The notes below the pieces were generated by a model. That model saw nothing but the letters and a program-made list of their open reading frames with translations, made no database searches and was not told where the DNA came from. From contig CH003278.1 of the NCBI GenBank assembly GCA_000149265.1, positions 517,551 to 581,550 on the forward strand: 64,000 bases of DNA, written 5' to 3'. Of this stretch, positions 37,401-49,665 are shown piece after piece. Source of the stretch: Ciona savignyi. Taxonomy: Eukaryota > Chordata > Ascidiacea > Phlebobranchia > Cionidae. Each line of letters opens with the position of its first letter. The first letter of the stretch is position 1. The position numbers and the translations under genes are program-made.

Positions 37401-40400
37401 CGTTAGAGGTGGGAGCCATGATACCGAGATGTTCACTGAATCCCTCTTGTAGTCCAACAACGGCGAGCCAGACGATGTATTTCGTATTAATGAATGTCTC
37501 AAATCTAAATAAATATAAGGTATTTTTTTCAAATAACAACCTTTTCCAACAATAATTTAGTTTAAAGATGTGTTCAAATTGCTTTGCCATTAGAGAGGTG
37601 TGGAAATGTGCAGGAATAAGTTATCGGTTCAAGCTGTAGTATACTAACTGATTCAATCAAATACGACATTTCTTAAACCCGTTATAAAGACTAAAATGCT
37701 AACTTAAGAATATAAGAAAATGCCACTTTCAAAATAATAGTGTGCGTAAAGAATCACTTTAGTTTGAGCAACAATTTTTAACTCACGACAGCATAGATCC
37801 TGAGACTCTTTTTGTGATGACCCAGTCGTTTGCTGAACCAGTTTGGAACAATCGTTTATTGCTTGAATACGATGATTACGGCTTAACATATTTGTTGAAA
37901 AATTGCCAGTGACCTCTCTTAAAAAGAGACAAAATTAACATTGTTATAATAATAATTTTATATCGTGTAAATATCAAAAATGTTTTTATATAAAATATAA
38001 AAAAAAAGTTCAGAAAAAATTAGGAAAAGCTTATTTGTAAGATGGCGCTGTGTTGTAAGATAAAAGATTGGTCAAGCGGTTATGTAGCCAAGAACTGACC
38101 CATATATAATATGTGGACACCATTTAAAAGGACGATCACAAAAATTCCTAGCTTAACTCTAGGCAATTGAAAATGTATAAAGATGGTCGAGTAACCGAAT
38201 CGTAAAATATGCATTACCCGCATGTAAAACGTTTATTATATCTACTCTATCGGAAATTACTCAATTATATCTTATGAAGCAACATAGAACTACTGTTTAG
38301 TAAATTACTATTTGCTCACTAAAATAACGGGTGTCGAAATGACTTATATGTAGGATTTTAAAATAGGTGAAGGGGGAAATATATAATAAAACGTTAATCG
38401 TTCCGGACCGTCAACATAACAAATTATAAAATAATATAACAAAAAAATTGAAGACGATGGTAATACTCAAATGCTGCGCGCTTTATACTAACAAATGGTC
38501 GGTTTTATTAAAAGATTATAAATAGTGTGAATATTTGCAATTTAATTTACATTAAATTACCTGTAATACGGAAAAATGTCAAACTCATATGGACTCAAAT
38601 ATTCCACATCAAAAGTTAGATACCGAGTTTTCTGAAAAAAAAATATTTAAAGTTCATAAAGTATCGAATAAGGCGACAAATAAAAGGTTTATATATCGTG
38701 TCCATTAGTTCGTTTGTGCGAGAAATCTAACCAAATAACTTGTGGGTTAGTGTGTCGTCTTTCAGAGAAATGGTTGAATACTCGAAATTTGTCGTTATAG
38801 GAACGATTCCCTATTTGCGATGTAATTTGACGATTGCGCGTGTGGTAATCCTCGTTACATTATCCAATTAACAGAAATTAGAATGGGTCCTATTCTGTTC
38901 TAACACGGTGATTGATATATCAGGTAAACCATATGCAATATCCTCGGAAATCCACCGTTCACCGACTACTAACATGAGGCCATACTTGAGGTAGTGATTG
39001 GCTTTAACTCACACTGCTCTGCCAAAATATGACTTTTGTACAAGTTAACATAAAAAAGTAATAAAAAAGAGGCAAACTCAACGCAGCGCATCGACACAAT
39101 ATTGTTGTAAATAAAAGTAAAATGTTAATTTGGTGCCGTTGTTTAACGTCGGGATATACAAATACAGCCAGTGTAAGTTCCAACATTAATAACCATTCAT
39201 ACCGCTGGTACGCTCATCCATCCCCTGTCTGCCAACCAAAAGTTAACCCCCCTACAAGAGGGTATTCCCCCTGTCAAGGGACAGTCAAGATTGCAAAGAC
39301 ATTGTTCAGAATTGCTACAACCGCTGACGTTGGAACATACGGATTTGTTCGTAGTTGTTACCCAGAAATGATCCTGCCTATAAAAATATTTAAATAACAA
39401 AAAGGTATCTCAAGAACGTAGTAGAAATTGGCTAAGAGTTAAAAATCATACTAATAAAAACTAAAAAATCTGTAATTGGAGTTGATTAAATTATATGTAC
39501 AAAAGTCTGAAAATTTGTTTAATGGTCAAAAAGTACATTAGCTATGGTCATAGTTATAAAACCAAACCCACAGTATAATTGTTATAATTTGTCATAATTA
39601 AAAGCCACAATACGCAATTACAGTGTGGTTGGTGCTTAAAATATTACTTATTTAAGTGCGATATTTACACCATGTAAATAAAAATCCCTTTAAGCGCAGT
39701 CAACTACTGGATGCGATATAAAAATCAACATTGAGAAATTCATATGGGTAAAATCTCACAAAAAAAATCAAATCTCACACAATAAAATCAAATCTCACAC
39801 ATATAAAAATCAACAATGTCCCGCTTCATATAAAAATCAACATCGTCCCGAGAAATTCATATAAAACAGTACTGCGGCCAATATTTTCTTGATATTGAAA
39901 TGTTTTTACAAAAAGTGGTGCTAGTTTGTGGTATAGCGGCTGTTACTATCCTTTTCCCGGGCATTTTTAGGTTATTTAGTTGGTGTGGTGCCAAGCACAA
40001 TTATGTGTTTATTATCTCTTTCGTATTTCAGCTTACCCAGGATTGCACTCGTTCAACGGAGGGAGAGATGGTAGGTTCCCTTCACTGTTAAAATGACCCT
40101 CGTCTATTTTCCAAAATCGAACAACAAAGCCGTCAAAAGGAACCTCTATAAATAAAAGGAAAATTAGAGGTAGCTCGCGTTAGCATATAGTTATAGACGG
40201 GTCTGTAATTTGAAGGTTTTAGAAACAAAACCATCCAGATTTTTCATCTGTGTTATTTCACTAAGTAAAAATGAGTGTCGTGTGGTCGAATAGTTAACGC
40301 CACCGATACATTTACCAAATCTTCTTGGATAAGAGACTATTTATGCTTCGAAACTTAACCCCCCCTTCTCCCACCCTTCTCACACACACATAAAAAAGCA

Positions 40401-41091
40401 TAGTAAGTCTGAGTAAAGTTTCTTTTTAATACTAATTTTAAACGTACTTAACACTAAAAAAGCACAACTAAGCAATGTACAAAGTATAAACCAACCGGTA
40501 GGATTTTTCAAATCACAGGATACAGTAACTGTGAAACGTACTTCAGTGCCGTTCAAGTGAGCAGCATACTTGTGTGTTCGGTTCACCGCTCTCAATTCAA
40601 TTAGATTGTCTGCGAGTATTTAAATTAAAACTTTGTTAGATATTTTTTTTGTTGAGAATGGATTAAATGTAGTCCTTTACAAAGGCTTGTGTGTTTGGAT
40701 TGTGGGTTAAGGTCGGTTAAGCAAAAACTAAAACAATTACTCTTTTAAAGACACACTACAGCAGTTGCGGTAACGCTAGCCTCGGTGCAATATATTAAAA
40801 ATTAAATCCCATGTGTCCGCCACGAGGAATATCATGCAGACAGGGCAGTTAAATCGAAAAGCGCAAACTTGGAAAACCATACATGCAGACATGTTGACGT
40901 AAGATATATAAACTAAAACAGTACGTTGTCGGAAAACATTGCCTAACCACACTAATCGTAAACTAATGACTTGGAAGAGATAAAACAAACTCACCGTTTT
41001 TGCAAGTTCGTATAAATTGTAACGAAAGCGAAACGAAAAACAAGGCACACCAAATCAGACACCATAGAACTAATTTGTCTAACATACCCAT
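31701..41091 (-). CDS. Receptor tyrosine kinase with FN3 and two EGF-like domains (17 exons)
   Basis: Exons, minus order: 40995-41091, 40496-40609, 40037-40145, 39203-39377, 38561-38631, 37787-37917, 37320-37504, 36351-36558, 35985-36125, 35183-35324, 34737-34950, 34338-34491, 33682-33866, 33270-33469, 32919-33023, 31953-32090, 31701-31851 (TAG). All phases agree, giving about 839 residues. Signal peptide: about 1-28. A Cys-containing N-terminal region is followed by FN3 (about 250-355), EGF-like domains (about 364-410 and 411-465), one membrane span (about 472-492) and the kinase (about 545-815). Kinase landmarks: GRGNYG loop (554-559), VAVK lysine 577, HGDLAARN (680-687), DFG (700-702), [17 protein letters not shown]...RP. 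The HRD arginine is Gly681. The short tail has YINL (Tyr827). The kinase resembles FGFR/Tie-type receptors; EGF plus FN3 recalls Tie, but I would not assign orthology. Confidence 0.9.
35620..35832 (-). mobile_element. SINE, old copy in a receptor intron
   Basis: In reverse orientation it shows the landmarks GGAACCCATTTATCCACTGG, GGTAATGTCCGTTAAATGCC and CACAATCGACTAGCTTGC. The TATCC tail is missing. It lies between the two EGF-like exons of the receptor kinase gene. Confidence 0.7.
36822..37083 (+). mobile_element. SINE copy in a receptor intron
   Basis: The head (GATAGGTTAGTGCGACGC, AATCGAAAGGTTACAGGTTC) and body (TTTGGGCAAGGCACTTACCG) are clear. There is an internal deletion in the GGTGGGCGCGAG region, and only a stub of the TATCC tail. 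It sits in the FN3 intron of the receptor gene, opposite to the gene's orientation. Confidence 0.8.
38735..38885 (+). mobile_element. Very degenerate SINE fragment
   Basis: GTGGGTTAGTGTGTCGTCTT and TTTGACGATTGCGCGTGTGG match head and body landmarks of the local SINE family, but little lies between them. It is probably an ancient, partly deleted copy in an intron of the receptor gene. Confidence 0.4.
39715..39866. repeat. Irregular short tandem repeats in a receptor intron
   Basis: Two interleaved motifs recur: ATAAAAATCAACA (three times) and AAATCTCACA (three times), with GAGAAATTCATAT at both ends. The array lies between exons 3 and 4 of the receptor kinase gene and has no evident coding role. 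Confidence 0.7.
40995..41091 (-). CDS. Exon 1 of the receptor kinase: signal peptide
   Basis: [20 protein letters not shown] begins a clear secretory signal, and the exon ends with a GTGAGT donor in phase 1. A second ATG lies two codons downstream. The exon is immediately preceded by TTATTTTTTCAG, a strong 3' splice site touching the ATG. Any leader must therefore come from a spliced 5' UTR exon or a trans-spliced leader. Confidence 0.8.
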
Positions 41092-41093
41092 CT
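41092..41093 (-). promoter_or_regulatory. 3' splice acceptor touching the receptor start codon
   Basis: The AG lies immediately before ATG, after an unbroken TTTTTT tract. Acceptors abutting start codons are common in Ciona genes whose messages receive a 16-nt spliced leader; that is known biology of the lineage. A conventional 5' UTR intron would look the same, so the call is tentative. Confidence 0.45.
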
Positions 41094-44000
41094 GAAAAAA
41101 TAACAAGATCGTTTTCCTAATAATTTATTATATGTTTAGCGTATTAAAAAAAATAAACACGCATACGTTCTATGCTCAGAAGCTTGAGATTGATACCTTT
41201 CAAGTGAACCTTGCGGTAAATATATATTTGCTTACGTCTGCACAATTTTGTTTTCTAATTCGTCTGGACTAGAACTGTGTATGTTATGCAAGCTATGACT
41301 ATGTTAGCAAGATCAAACGCTGACGTAAAACGCAAGTGCGACAGTACCCTTTCAATTTACAGCAAATATACATACTAGCTAGAACTATAGAAAAATACTT
41401 AACAAGCAATGTACATTTAACAAGTAGACATAACAAGTAATGTACATAACAAGTAAAATACATTTAACTATTAAATCAAAACGAGTATCCTGCTGGTTTA
41501 AAATGGTAGGCTTTGAGTGCGTTGTAGCGTGAACAGATCATTTTTCGTGGAGGTTCACTTACATGTTAGCGAATCATGCTTCGCTAACCAGACGTCACAA
41601 TCGCAATTGTTTTGCCATACTTTGCGATACCATCGCCGTAATTGACGTAAAAGTTGCACGAAGGTCAAGGTTAGCAACGTCACGATGTCCGTCAATTTTG
41701 AAAATTACGCGATTATCATTCGATCTTTAGGAACCAGGAGAAACAACGGGCTTTCTAAGAATAGACGAGAGAAATACCCCCAATCTTAGGCTTAATTTAG
41801 ATATCCTGGGATACACGTGTTTTTCACAGGAGGTGGTTAAACGGCAGTTGTTAAAACGAGTCAGAAAACTATATACCGTATAGTCGTGTTACCGAAACTG
41901 TAATTCAATGTTTACTTATCATTTCTGCAATTTGTAAAGAGCGATTTAAATTTTCTGAATCGTGGTTACATTCGTGCCTTGCTCAAGGCGGGGACAAATA
42001 TATACTTCTGCAAGTGATTTGCATGAGGATCGATCACAAACCTGTCGATTATGGCTGCCAAAGATTATGGCTGTTATCTGTGTACCGCATATAGTCGAAC
42101 GTGGTCAACACGATAACTGTATGTTAAGTGCGTGGTATTGTTGCACCCACTCTTGGAATTTGTGTTTTCCTACCCAGGATTAACCTGATGGCGACACCCG
42201 GTTCACTTAAGTTCAATTGACAACGAAAAAATCATTCATATAATCCTCATAAATGTAAAAGTACGGTGTGTTTATGTCAGCGATTAACCGTTTTAATTAG
42301 GTCTAAACATTCAAGTTTACATCACGTTTTATAAACATAGGATACCACCAGTACCGGGCGTAAAGTAAATAAGATCGATGCCAGATTGCGTCGGTTCTTC
42401 CGCCTACACTAAAGCGTAACCACGATTGCTAAGGTGGGGTTTTAGATTTAAAATGAATAAAAAACAGTTCGTCAATGTTTATTTTATTTTTTATTGCATA
42501 TTATTTGTAGGCCTAGTTACTTCTGATCAAATAACATAAGAAAATGTTACTTAGCTACAAACCCTACGGGTATTTCAATAAACCAAAACCGGTTAATAAA
42601 ACATGGTGGATTGTATTTTTGTAAACCCGACACTGTGGATATAGAGTGCATATAATGTTATTTGGACAGGTACAGATAAAAATATAGTAATCAATTATCC
42701 TTAAACGTTTACGTTTCGATTCACATCAGAAGAGATGTTTGGTGTTGTCTGTAAACACTAAACCACCTTTTCATTTTTGGTATTACGCTCTTATGCACCC
42801 ATGTAGAACGTGCAGATCTTGGGCTTAAAATATGACAGATTAAGACCAATTATTATTTAATAGCCCATATGTTTTATCTCAAATTTTAATAATCACTAAG
42901 CTTGTAGTCACGTAAATAAATGGAAAGAAGCTTAGAGTTTCGCAAACATTTTTTATGTCATAAATGCCCGTTAAACAGAAAGAATTCATGTCATGTTTAA
43001 CCTTTCATGGAAAGAGGGCGTTAAATCAATCCCAAGCATGCTTAGGAATAATTCATTTATTAATACAATTTTAAAAAATAGCTAGATGGTGTCAACCACC
43101 AAACTGTGTATAGGCTACATTCATTTTGTACATACTAGATTATATGTTTATGCAAGTCCCGGACTACACTTAAAAGTGCGTGGAATGCTTTGCCAGATTT
43201 TTCGACCTAAATTTAGGCTTTAGTTTAACTTTCTCTTGAAGTTAAATAACTCCAAAATGATTTCCAAATGTGTTTTCCTGATTCTACGACTTTGTATAAA
43301 ACAAAACTTAGCTATTACAACTTATTTATATTATATCACATCTATGCCAGTATTTTTGTGTTTTTGTGACGCGAATTTCATTACAAAACACACAAAGTTT
43401 AAGCATCAACACCCACACCATGTATGATAACTATGCATAACAGTTTTAGTTCGGTTAACTCGTTTGTACGATATTGAACAGACAAAAACGACAATTGACA
43501 GACAAACATTCCTTCTAAGCATTTGGCAAAAAAAAAACAGACAAAAGTAATATGTTTAAATGGACTTTATACACTGATTTAAGCACAAGCTTACTTATAA
43601 ATAACATAGCAATCGGGCGATTGTATAGACTTTAGTCCAATATATGGTGCTTGTCTTAGTGGCGAGGACATCATGGGTTTGTAACTTACTTAGCCCTGTA
43701 AAATGTTTATATATCCTATGCGTTGTTATGCTAATAAACTGCCTCACACACACTTTCGTTGTCTGTTCCAGTTTTCATCAGTTTTGACATCGTGTTGAAA
43801 AATATGGTAAACATTTATATGACATATTTTGAAACTGACTGGACATAATGTTTAGGATAAACGAACTAAGGGTTGGTTATGAGACGTATTTGGACAGGTC
43901 TTGATTATCTAAAAAATAATCTTATAATATTATGTACCGTATTTGTCAACACGATAATAGCAATCTTATAATAATAATAATCCCTAAGTATACGTCATAG

Positions 44001-45842
44001 CGTGTATATATTTTAGACATAATCGGTCGGTAAAACACACAGCAATCTAGTGCCGTGACTATTGAATTCTCTGCTACAAAATATCGCTTGGTCTTTATCT
44101 ACCAATATTTAGGGTTGTGTTATTCCTCTTTCATTTGTTCAATAGATTTCACATAGATCAAATAAATGAGTTAAATGTTTCGACTGCTCTTATTAACCTT
44201 TTCTTTACCTTTTACATGGTAGTATCTTTAACAATTGAACATAACATACCTAATAACCTAACAAACGGTTCCACTGTTGTCTGCCTAAAATATTCATGGC
44301 TAGCTGTTGCGTTTTGACTTTTTCTTCGATGGCTACCTTGCTGTGCTTTCCAATCCTCGGGGATAACATTACTGTTTATCCTGCCCTCCCACTCTGAACC
44401 ACCGATATCAAACGTTTTCGTGCAAAACAATTACAGCTAGCTTCAGCACCAGCTCACCGACCGAGCTGCCTTAAGGCGACGAAGTATGATGCGCTATATG
44501 ATTATCTACAATAATTTTACCTTCAGTGCGAGGTACTACTGTTATAAATCCAACCTATAAAGTTAATTTGCGGTTGCGCAACAAATACATGGAAAATCAA
44601 CGAGCTTGACAAGATTAACCATTTGAGAAGATTTATTCTTACGTCCATTTAGGCATTAAATCTGAAATTGTTATTGTACAAAGGTATTATAAATCTGACA
44701 GCCAATACAACTGACCCCAGCAACTGATGCGATTAGTTTAATAAGGCGCTTCGGTTGTTTTCTTTGATCATCAGTATTTCTTTTTACTTTTCTGGCCAGG
44801 ACACGGCTTTTAGATACAGAACATGAAGTAGGACCATTTTCAAATAGGTCGATTTGTTTGAATCAACGGCGCTAATCACCTGACAAATCCCTTTACACGT
44901 TAGTCATAAACGAGCCGAACGCCTTTGTTAAGAATAAAAGTTATATTAAAAGAGTTTTTATATAATTATATTTCTACGCGATATCGTGCGATGCACAACT
45001 GCTCTGCGGATTCGTTAGAGTTTTTACCACCAATACAGCACAGCAATCCTTCAACGTTTCTGGTTCTCCGTGTACGTTTTCGGGTTAAAACGCTTGGGCG
45101 TTTACGGTCACCTCAGCTTAACTGTTCGGTTGTTTACATGGCGACCTTTAACGATTGTCGTTTTTTGCGCATAATTTAATTTTGTAAGTTTTACGTGTTG
45201 TTTTATTTATTTAGAGAGCGAAAGAGTAATCTTGAGGGAGAAAAAGAAAACATTGTATGGAATTTATAAATACAAAAAATGTATATATTATGTAACATCA
45301 TTACTTATGTAGAACTATGCTATCTGTAATGTTATCGTTGTGATACTTTAGTTAGTTTAGTACGAATCAGATTAGTAAAGCGAAGTATAAATAAAGCTTC
45401 TTACTTAACCTAATTTGTAGAAATGCAATAACACTTGTCCCGTTTAATCTTGGTCTTTTATGTATCTGATCAATTAGATCGTCGTGGCTAGTGGTGGTTT
45501 AAAGAATTTTATAATAAAATATACTAATTAATAATACACAATGCTTGGCCATGGACTGAAGAGTTAATTTGCTTGCCGGTTTATTTTTATAACTCATTCA
45601 CACTAAACTTTCAAACCAGCACTTTCCACAAACCGACTTTGTACTTGATTCTTTTTCATAACATTATTATAATGATTAATAACTCGTATTATATGAAATC
45701 CGCCTTGACAACTATGTTGAAAATTAAAGATAACTTAAATGCATGCATAGTGCGTAAAACATTTCTCCTGAACCTTGCCAATTAAATAGACCTAAATATT
45801 CCAATTTCCATCACGTTTTTTAACAAAGTTTCCCGGATCTAA

Positions 45843-46136
45843 GTAGGGTAGGGTAGGGAGTTTATGTTTATCCCCGTGAATGGGAACACCAAGGGGGTTA
45901 ACACACGAGCAATCGTCAGATCACCTCGCGCCCACCGTCGGGTTACCGGAGCTATTGCAGTGTGTTGAGTATGATTCACACGTTTCTTTGATTTGGTACA
46001 ATCCATTAATCTGCTGGGTTCAGGCAATGTCCGCTAAACGTTTTCCCAAGGAAACAGCCGACTAGCTTACGACCAGTTTCGTAACTGAAACCTTTCGACT
46101 AAAAGGCACCGCATAAACCACCAGAAAAACCGACCG
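45843..46136 (-). mobile_element. SINE, near full length
   Basis: The tail here is GGGTAGGGTAGGGAG on the plus strand, a TACCC variant of the usual TATCC array. The body (GGGGGTTAACACACGAGCAA, GGGTTACCGGAGCTATTGCA) and head are well preserved. It is probably a fairly recent copy. Confidence 0.85.
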
Positions 46137-47295
46137 GAAGTAAGACCGAAATCGAAATGTTTCTGAATAAGTTTCTGTCTAATCGCGTCATATCGGATTT
46201 GATTAACAATAGGACAAAGTTTATGTTAACATTATTGCTGTATTCTTGTATTTGAGTTACTTGGTAGTGAATCGTAGTGAATGAAATTAAAGCGCTATAC
46301 GTCGGGTTATATAGCACAAAATACACGCAAAGAATGTTTTATTCCAAAGTAAATCATTATTACATAAATTTAGGCATGATTACAGCTGATTACAGGGCAC
46401 GCATGATTACAGTGCACAAAATAACTGTCTGGAATCCTGCACGTATTACTGCAGAGATAGAATTTAATGCATTAACGCATTTCCACAACAATTAACACGT
46501 TTAAAATGTTTATAAATCAAGCCAGAAACTAGTTCCACATTTATGTTCGTTTTCCCCGCTAACCATGTGATTTTGCGTAGACTGTAAGAATTTTTCTAAA
46601 GTTTTACATTAAAATATTACGTTTATCTTTTTTGCACCGTTTGTGTCCTATAAAGCTAAAATAAATTTTGCGATTCGCTTTGTTTATTAGAATTGTCAAA
46701 TTTTAGTACAAACTGAAAAAAATAGATGCTGTTGAATTTTTTTGGAACTAGAAGGCTAAACCTTAATTAGAAGACGTAAATAATTTTTGAGCTTTAAACC
46801 TGCCAAACGTTTTGATCACCCATAGCTAGTTTTGCTAATCAATCCAGCACTGACCCAAATGAGCGCCAACTTGAGCTAAAACGAGCGCTAAAAGTTAAAT
46901 TTTCCCAATAGAAAACAAAGAATTAAAAAGTCCTGTGAATCTATGACGTCGCCAAAGCACCCATGCCCGAGCAAGGTGAATTAACACTATATTCATCAGT
47001 ATATATCACACCTCACTATTACATTTTTTAACACGATAATGTGCACTTTTAATTTTGACAAGGGGCCAGCATGTTATTACTCTCAAAGTAAATTGTAATT
47101 AATCATTTTCGAACCAAGGTCATTCTACCGCCGCTGTAACGTGTGACTGATGTTAATAAAAACATAAATCATCATTGCTTGATCGAACCGTTTGTGCCAC
47201 CCTTCTATAGAAACAATAACAAGATTAAGATAATTATAAGTGTGTTGAAGAATAAACTAACATTTGTCCTACCGAATAACTTGCTGAATTGGTGC

Positions 47296-47420
47296 GTCGA
47301 CTTTCACCCGAACGGCAAAAGGTTCAAACCGGATTGATCAATCGTACATAGAACACTGCAATAGCTACAGCCCCTTGCGTTTTCTCCATTTATGGAAAAA
47401 TTAAATATCTCATTCTATTC
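47296..47420 (+). mobile_element. SINE fragment with internal deletion
   Basis: A head remnant (GCGTCGACTTTCACCCGAAC, then GGCAAAAGGTTCAAACC) is joined directly to late body sequence (ACACTGCAATAGCTACAG, CCCCTTGCGTTTTC). About half of the element is missing. Confidence 0.6.
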
Positions 47421-48416
47421 CAAAATGGCTTATTAACTAATATATATGCAATGTTTAAAATATTACGTATTCCCGCATTTAACCCGATACCTTCTATAAG
47501 GTGACATGTAATACAATAGTGTAAGCATTGCCATTTTTAATGAAAATCGAGAGACAAAAATATGGAAATAATTTTCTGTTTACGAAGGTGGCAATTAAAT
47601 ATAACTGTAAAAATAAGAAAAAAACAGTTAAATTTGTTGTATATTTTTACGACATAGAGACGTGTTGACATTTAAAACATAAATAAACACATCAAAATAT
47701 GAAACGGTCACTTTAATTAGCAGGCCATGACGATTTAAAAGATAACTACAGAGAATTATATAGCTTTTAAATCAACGATAAAAAAGGTTAAAATAAGAAA
47801 AGAAAACGATAGGGCCTATACACTTGTTTATCCAAAGGAAGAAAACTGAGTCATTATAATATCAGTATTGACAGTTTACAACAGCTATTTACAATGCGTT
47901 GTCGGTGATAAGGAAATTGCTTTAATTGTTAAATATTCCGTAGATCCAATATGGGTTAAAGCAACCAGACTTAAGTCGTAGAACATTTCTGAGACTGGAA
48001 ATCTGCTGCAAATCTACAATTGCCATTTCACTCGTAAAGCGATTCTCAATCATTGGACTATCGATTACAGCAACAAATATGCCTTATTAAGCATTTACGC
48101 TAATCAGTCTTTGTAGCATCATGTGTTTTTGTGGAACATTGCCGTTCCTTATGATCAATCATGTAGTCTCTTAACGTTACGTACTTTACCCGCAAAATCA
48201 CGGCCTTGGACAACACTAAAAGAAAGGACAGGGGAACTGCTTGCTAGAAAAAGGTTTAATAAATGTACGCCTCTCCTTCGTTGTAATTTCAGCCCCAGCA
48301 CTAACCAACATTTTACGAAACAGTTTCCTTCTTTCCGCTATTTTAGTTTTGTCCGTCCAAATCGGATTTTTTTTGCATTTTGCATGCTGCTATTCAATAG
48401 AAAGCACATTGAGACC

Positions 48417-49665
48417 TCAAGAATTGTCAGCTGATGTTGAGGGAATTAACTCTCTGGAGTCCTCAGCTTTCTTTCGTTTCAAACAGCCACAGCAAGATGC
48501 AACGCACTGGTGTGGCCACTTTCCTTCCGTGTTTCGCACCAGGAGACAGAAGTGCAAGATATAGATGGAAAGCGCGATCCACCCGATGGCATAAGCCCCG
48601 ATGAAGCGCACGTTTGCGTACGCCTTTGACGTCACAATGCACACCGCGATGAATAGAAAGACGATACAAAAGAAGTAGATGACGTACTGAAAAAAGTAAT
48701 TTTTCTTTTTAAACAATTTATTAGGATGTTTATTACCAGAGAAGTTAGATCTAACAGTTTGGTTGCTGGAGCTATTGCACTGTGTTCGATATTCTAAAAT
48801 TACAACAGTTACTTATTTAAAACCACTAGGTCATGTTGTGATTTTTATTATTTAAGTTAAGTTATTTAGCCTTTGTAACTTGAGTTTATTGTCAATAGTA
48901 AGTCATTCGAGTTAACACGGCAAATGGATAAAGCTGGAGAAACTTACCTCGGCTACAAACCAGAAAACTTTTTTAAACTTGCGTTTCGTTTCTGGGGGTG
49001 GTTTGGTTGACGATTCATCCGCCCCTGTGCTTTCTACGTTTCCATTTTCGCTCCCCACCGATTTATTGATTTTATCCTGACCACCGAACAAGTATAGCGT
49101 GAAAAATACCCTAAAAAATCAAAATCGAATACGTATTAATCTCATGTTTATACAAAAGCACACAACATGATTCGGCGTGTAATTCCAGTGGTGGTTGTAT
49201 TGAATAAATTGCCGGTAACAAGAGAACTATAGTAGCCATGTGATGGACTAAAACTTTTTTTGGCGAACTTGTTATATATCCTAAGAGATATTGCTTGTCA
49301 ATTGCGACAGATATTAAGTATCCAACAACTTTCGAAGCCACAAGCTGACAAATTAAGCATTCTGATTAATGACAAACCACAAACTCAGATTTCCGTTATG
49401 TGTTAATCAAATACGTATGTGCTAATCGAATATTTCCGTTTTAAATACGGGGTTATATTTACAAAATGAGAAACTATACTTACAGTGTAATGAACCATAC
49501 TGTTATAAATGTTCCGAAAGCGAAAATAAATCCCGGAATATGCAAAAACTTTTGCGAGGCAATTAAGGCCCACACTAGTAACAGCAGAACAATCTCAATG
49601 ACTTGGAATAAAGCTTGGAATGTACTGAGGTAGCGAAGTCCGGTCGGATTTTCCTCGCTAGGCAT
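48417..49665 (-). CDS. Four-pass MARVEL-domain membrane protein (plasmolipin/CMTM type)
   Basis: Three exons, 49484-49665, 48948-49110 and 48417-48686 (TGA), join in phases 2 and 0 to give 204 residues. There are four hydrophobic segments: about 16-37 (with a glutamate inside, as in many MARVEL proteins), about 44-70, one starting near KKVFWFVAEYVIYFF (about 108-135), and one starting near VRFIGAYAIGWIALS (about 142-166). The long loop between spans 2 and 3 is charged and Ser/Thr-rich. The C-terminal tail has a cysteine cluster (CVASCCGC), possibly palmitoylated, followed by KRKK. MARVEL proteins organise cholesterol-rich membranes and vesicle traffic. The topology fits plasmolipin or the CMTM family, but orthology is not settled. 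The start is the first ATG after an in-frame break. Confidence 0.85.

Larger units (their letters stand above)
41094..48416. other. Intergenic region, no supported gene
   Basis: The open frames here (for example 41962-42183, 44117-44317, 44925-45179) show no domain, signal or splice pattern that I can support. A GC-richer island lies at about 44980-45160. SINE copies at 45843-46136 and 47296-47420 are listed separately. Repeats of ACAAGTA with TGTACAT occur at about 41395-41470. Confidence 0.45.

Noticed and set aside
44212-44430. Minus-strand frame with DIGGSEWEGRINSN
   Set aside because: A short protein-like patch, but there are no neighbouring exons or convincing acceptor, so it is not listed as a gene.
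44925-45179. 84-codon plus-strand frame in a GC-richer island
   Set aside because: It has no domain, signal or splice context, and the opposite strand is about as plausible. It may be regulatory rather than coding.
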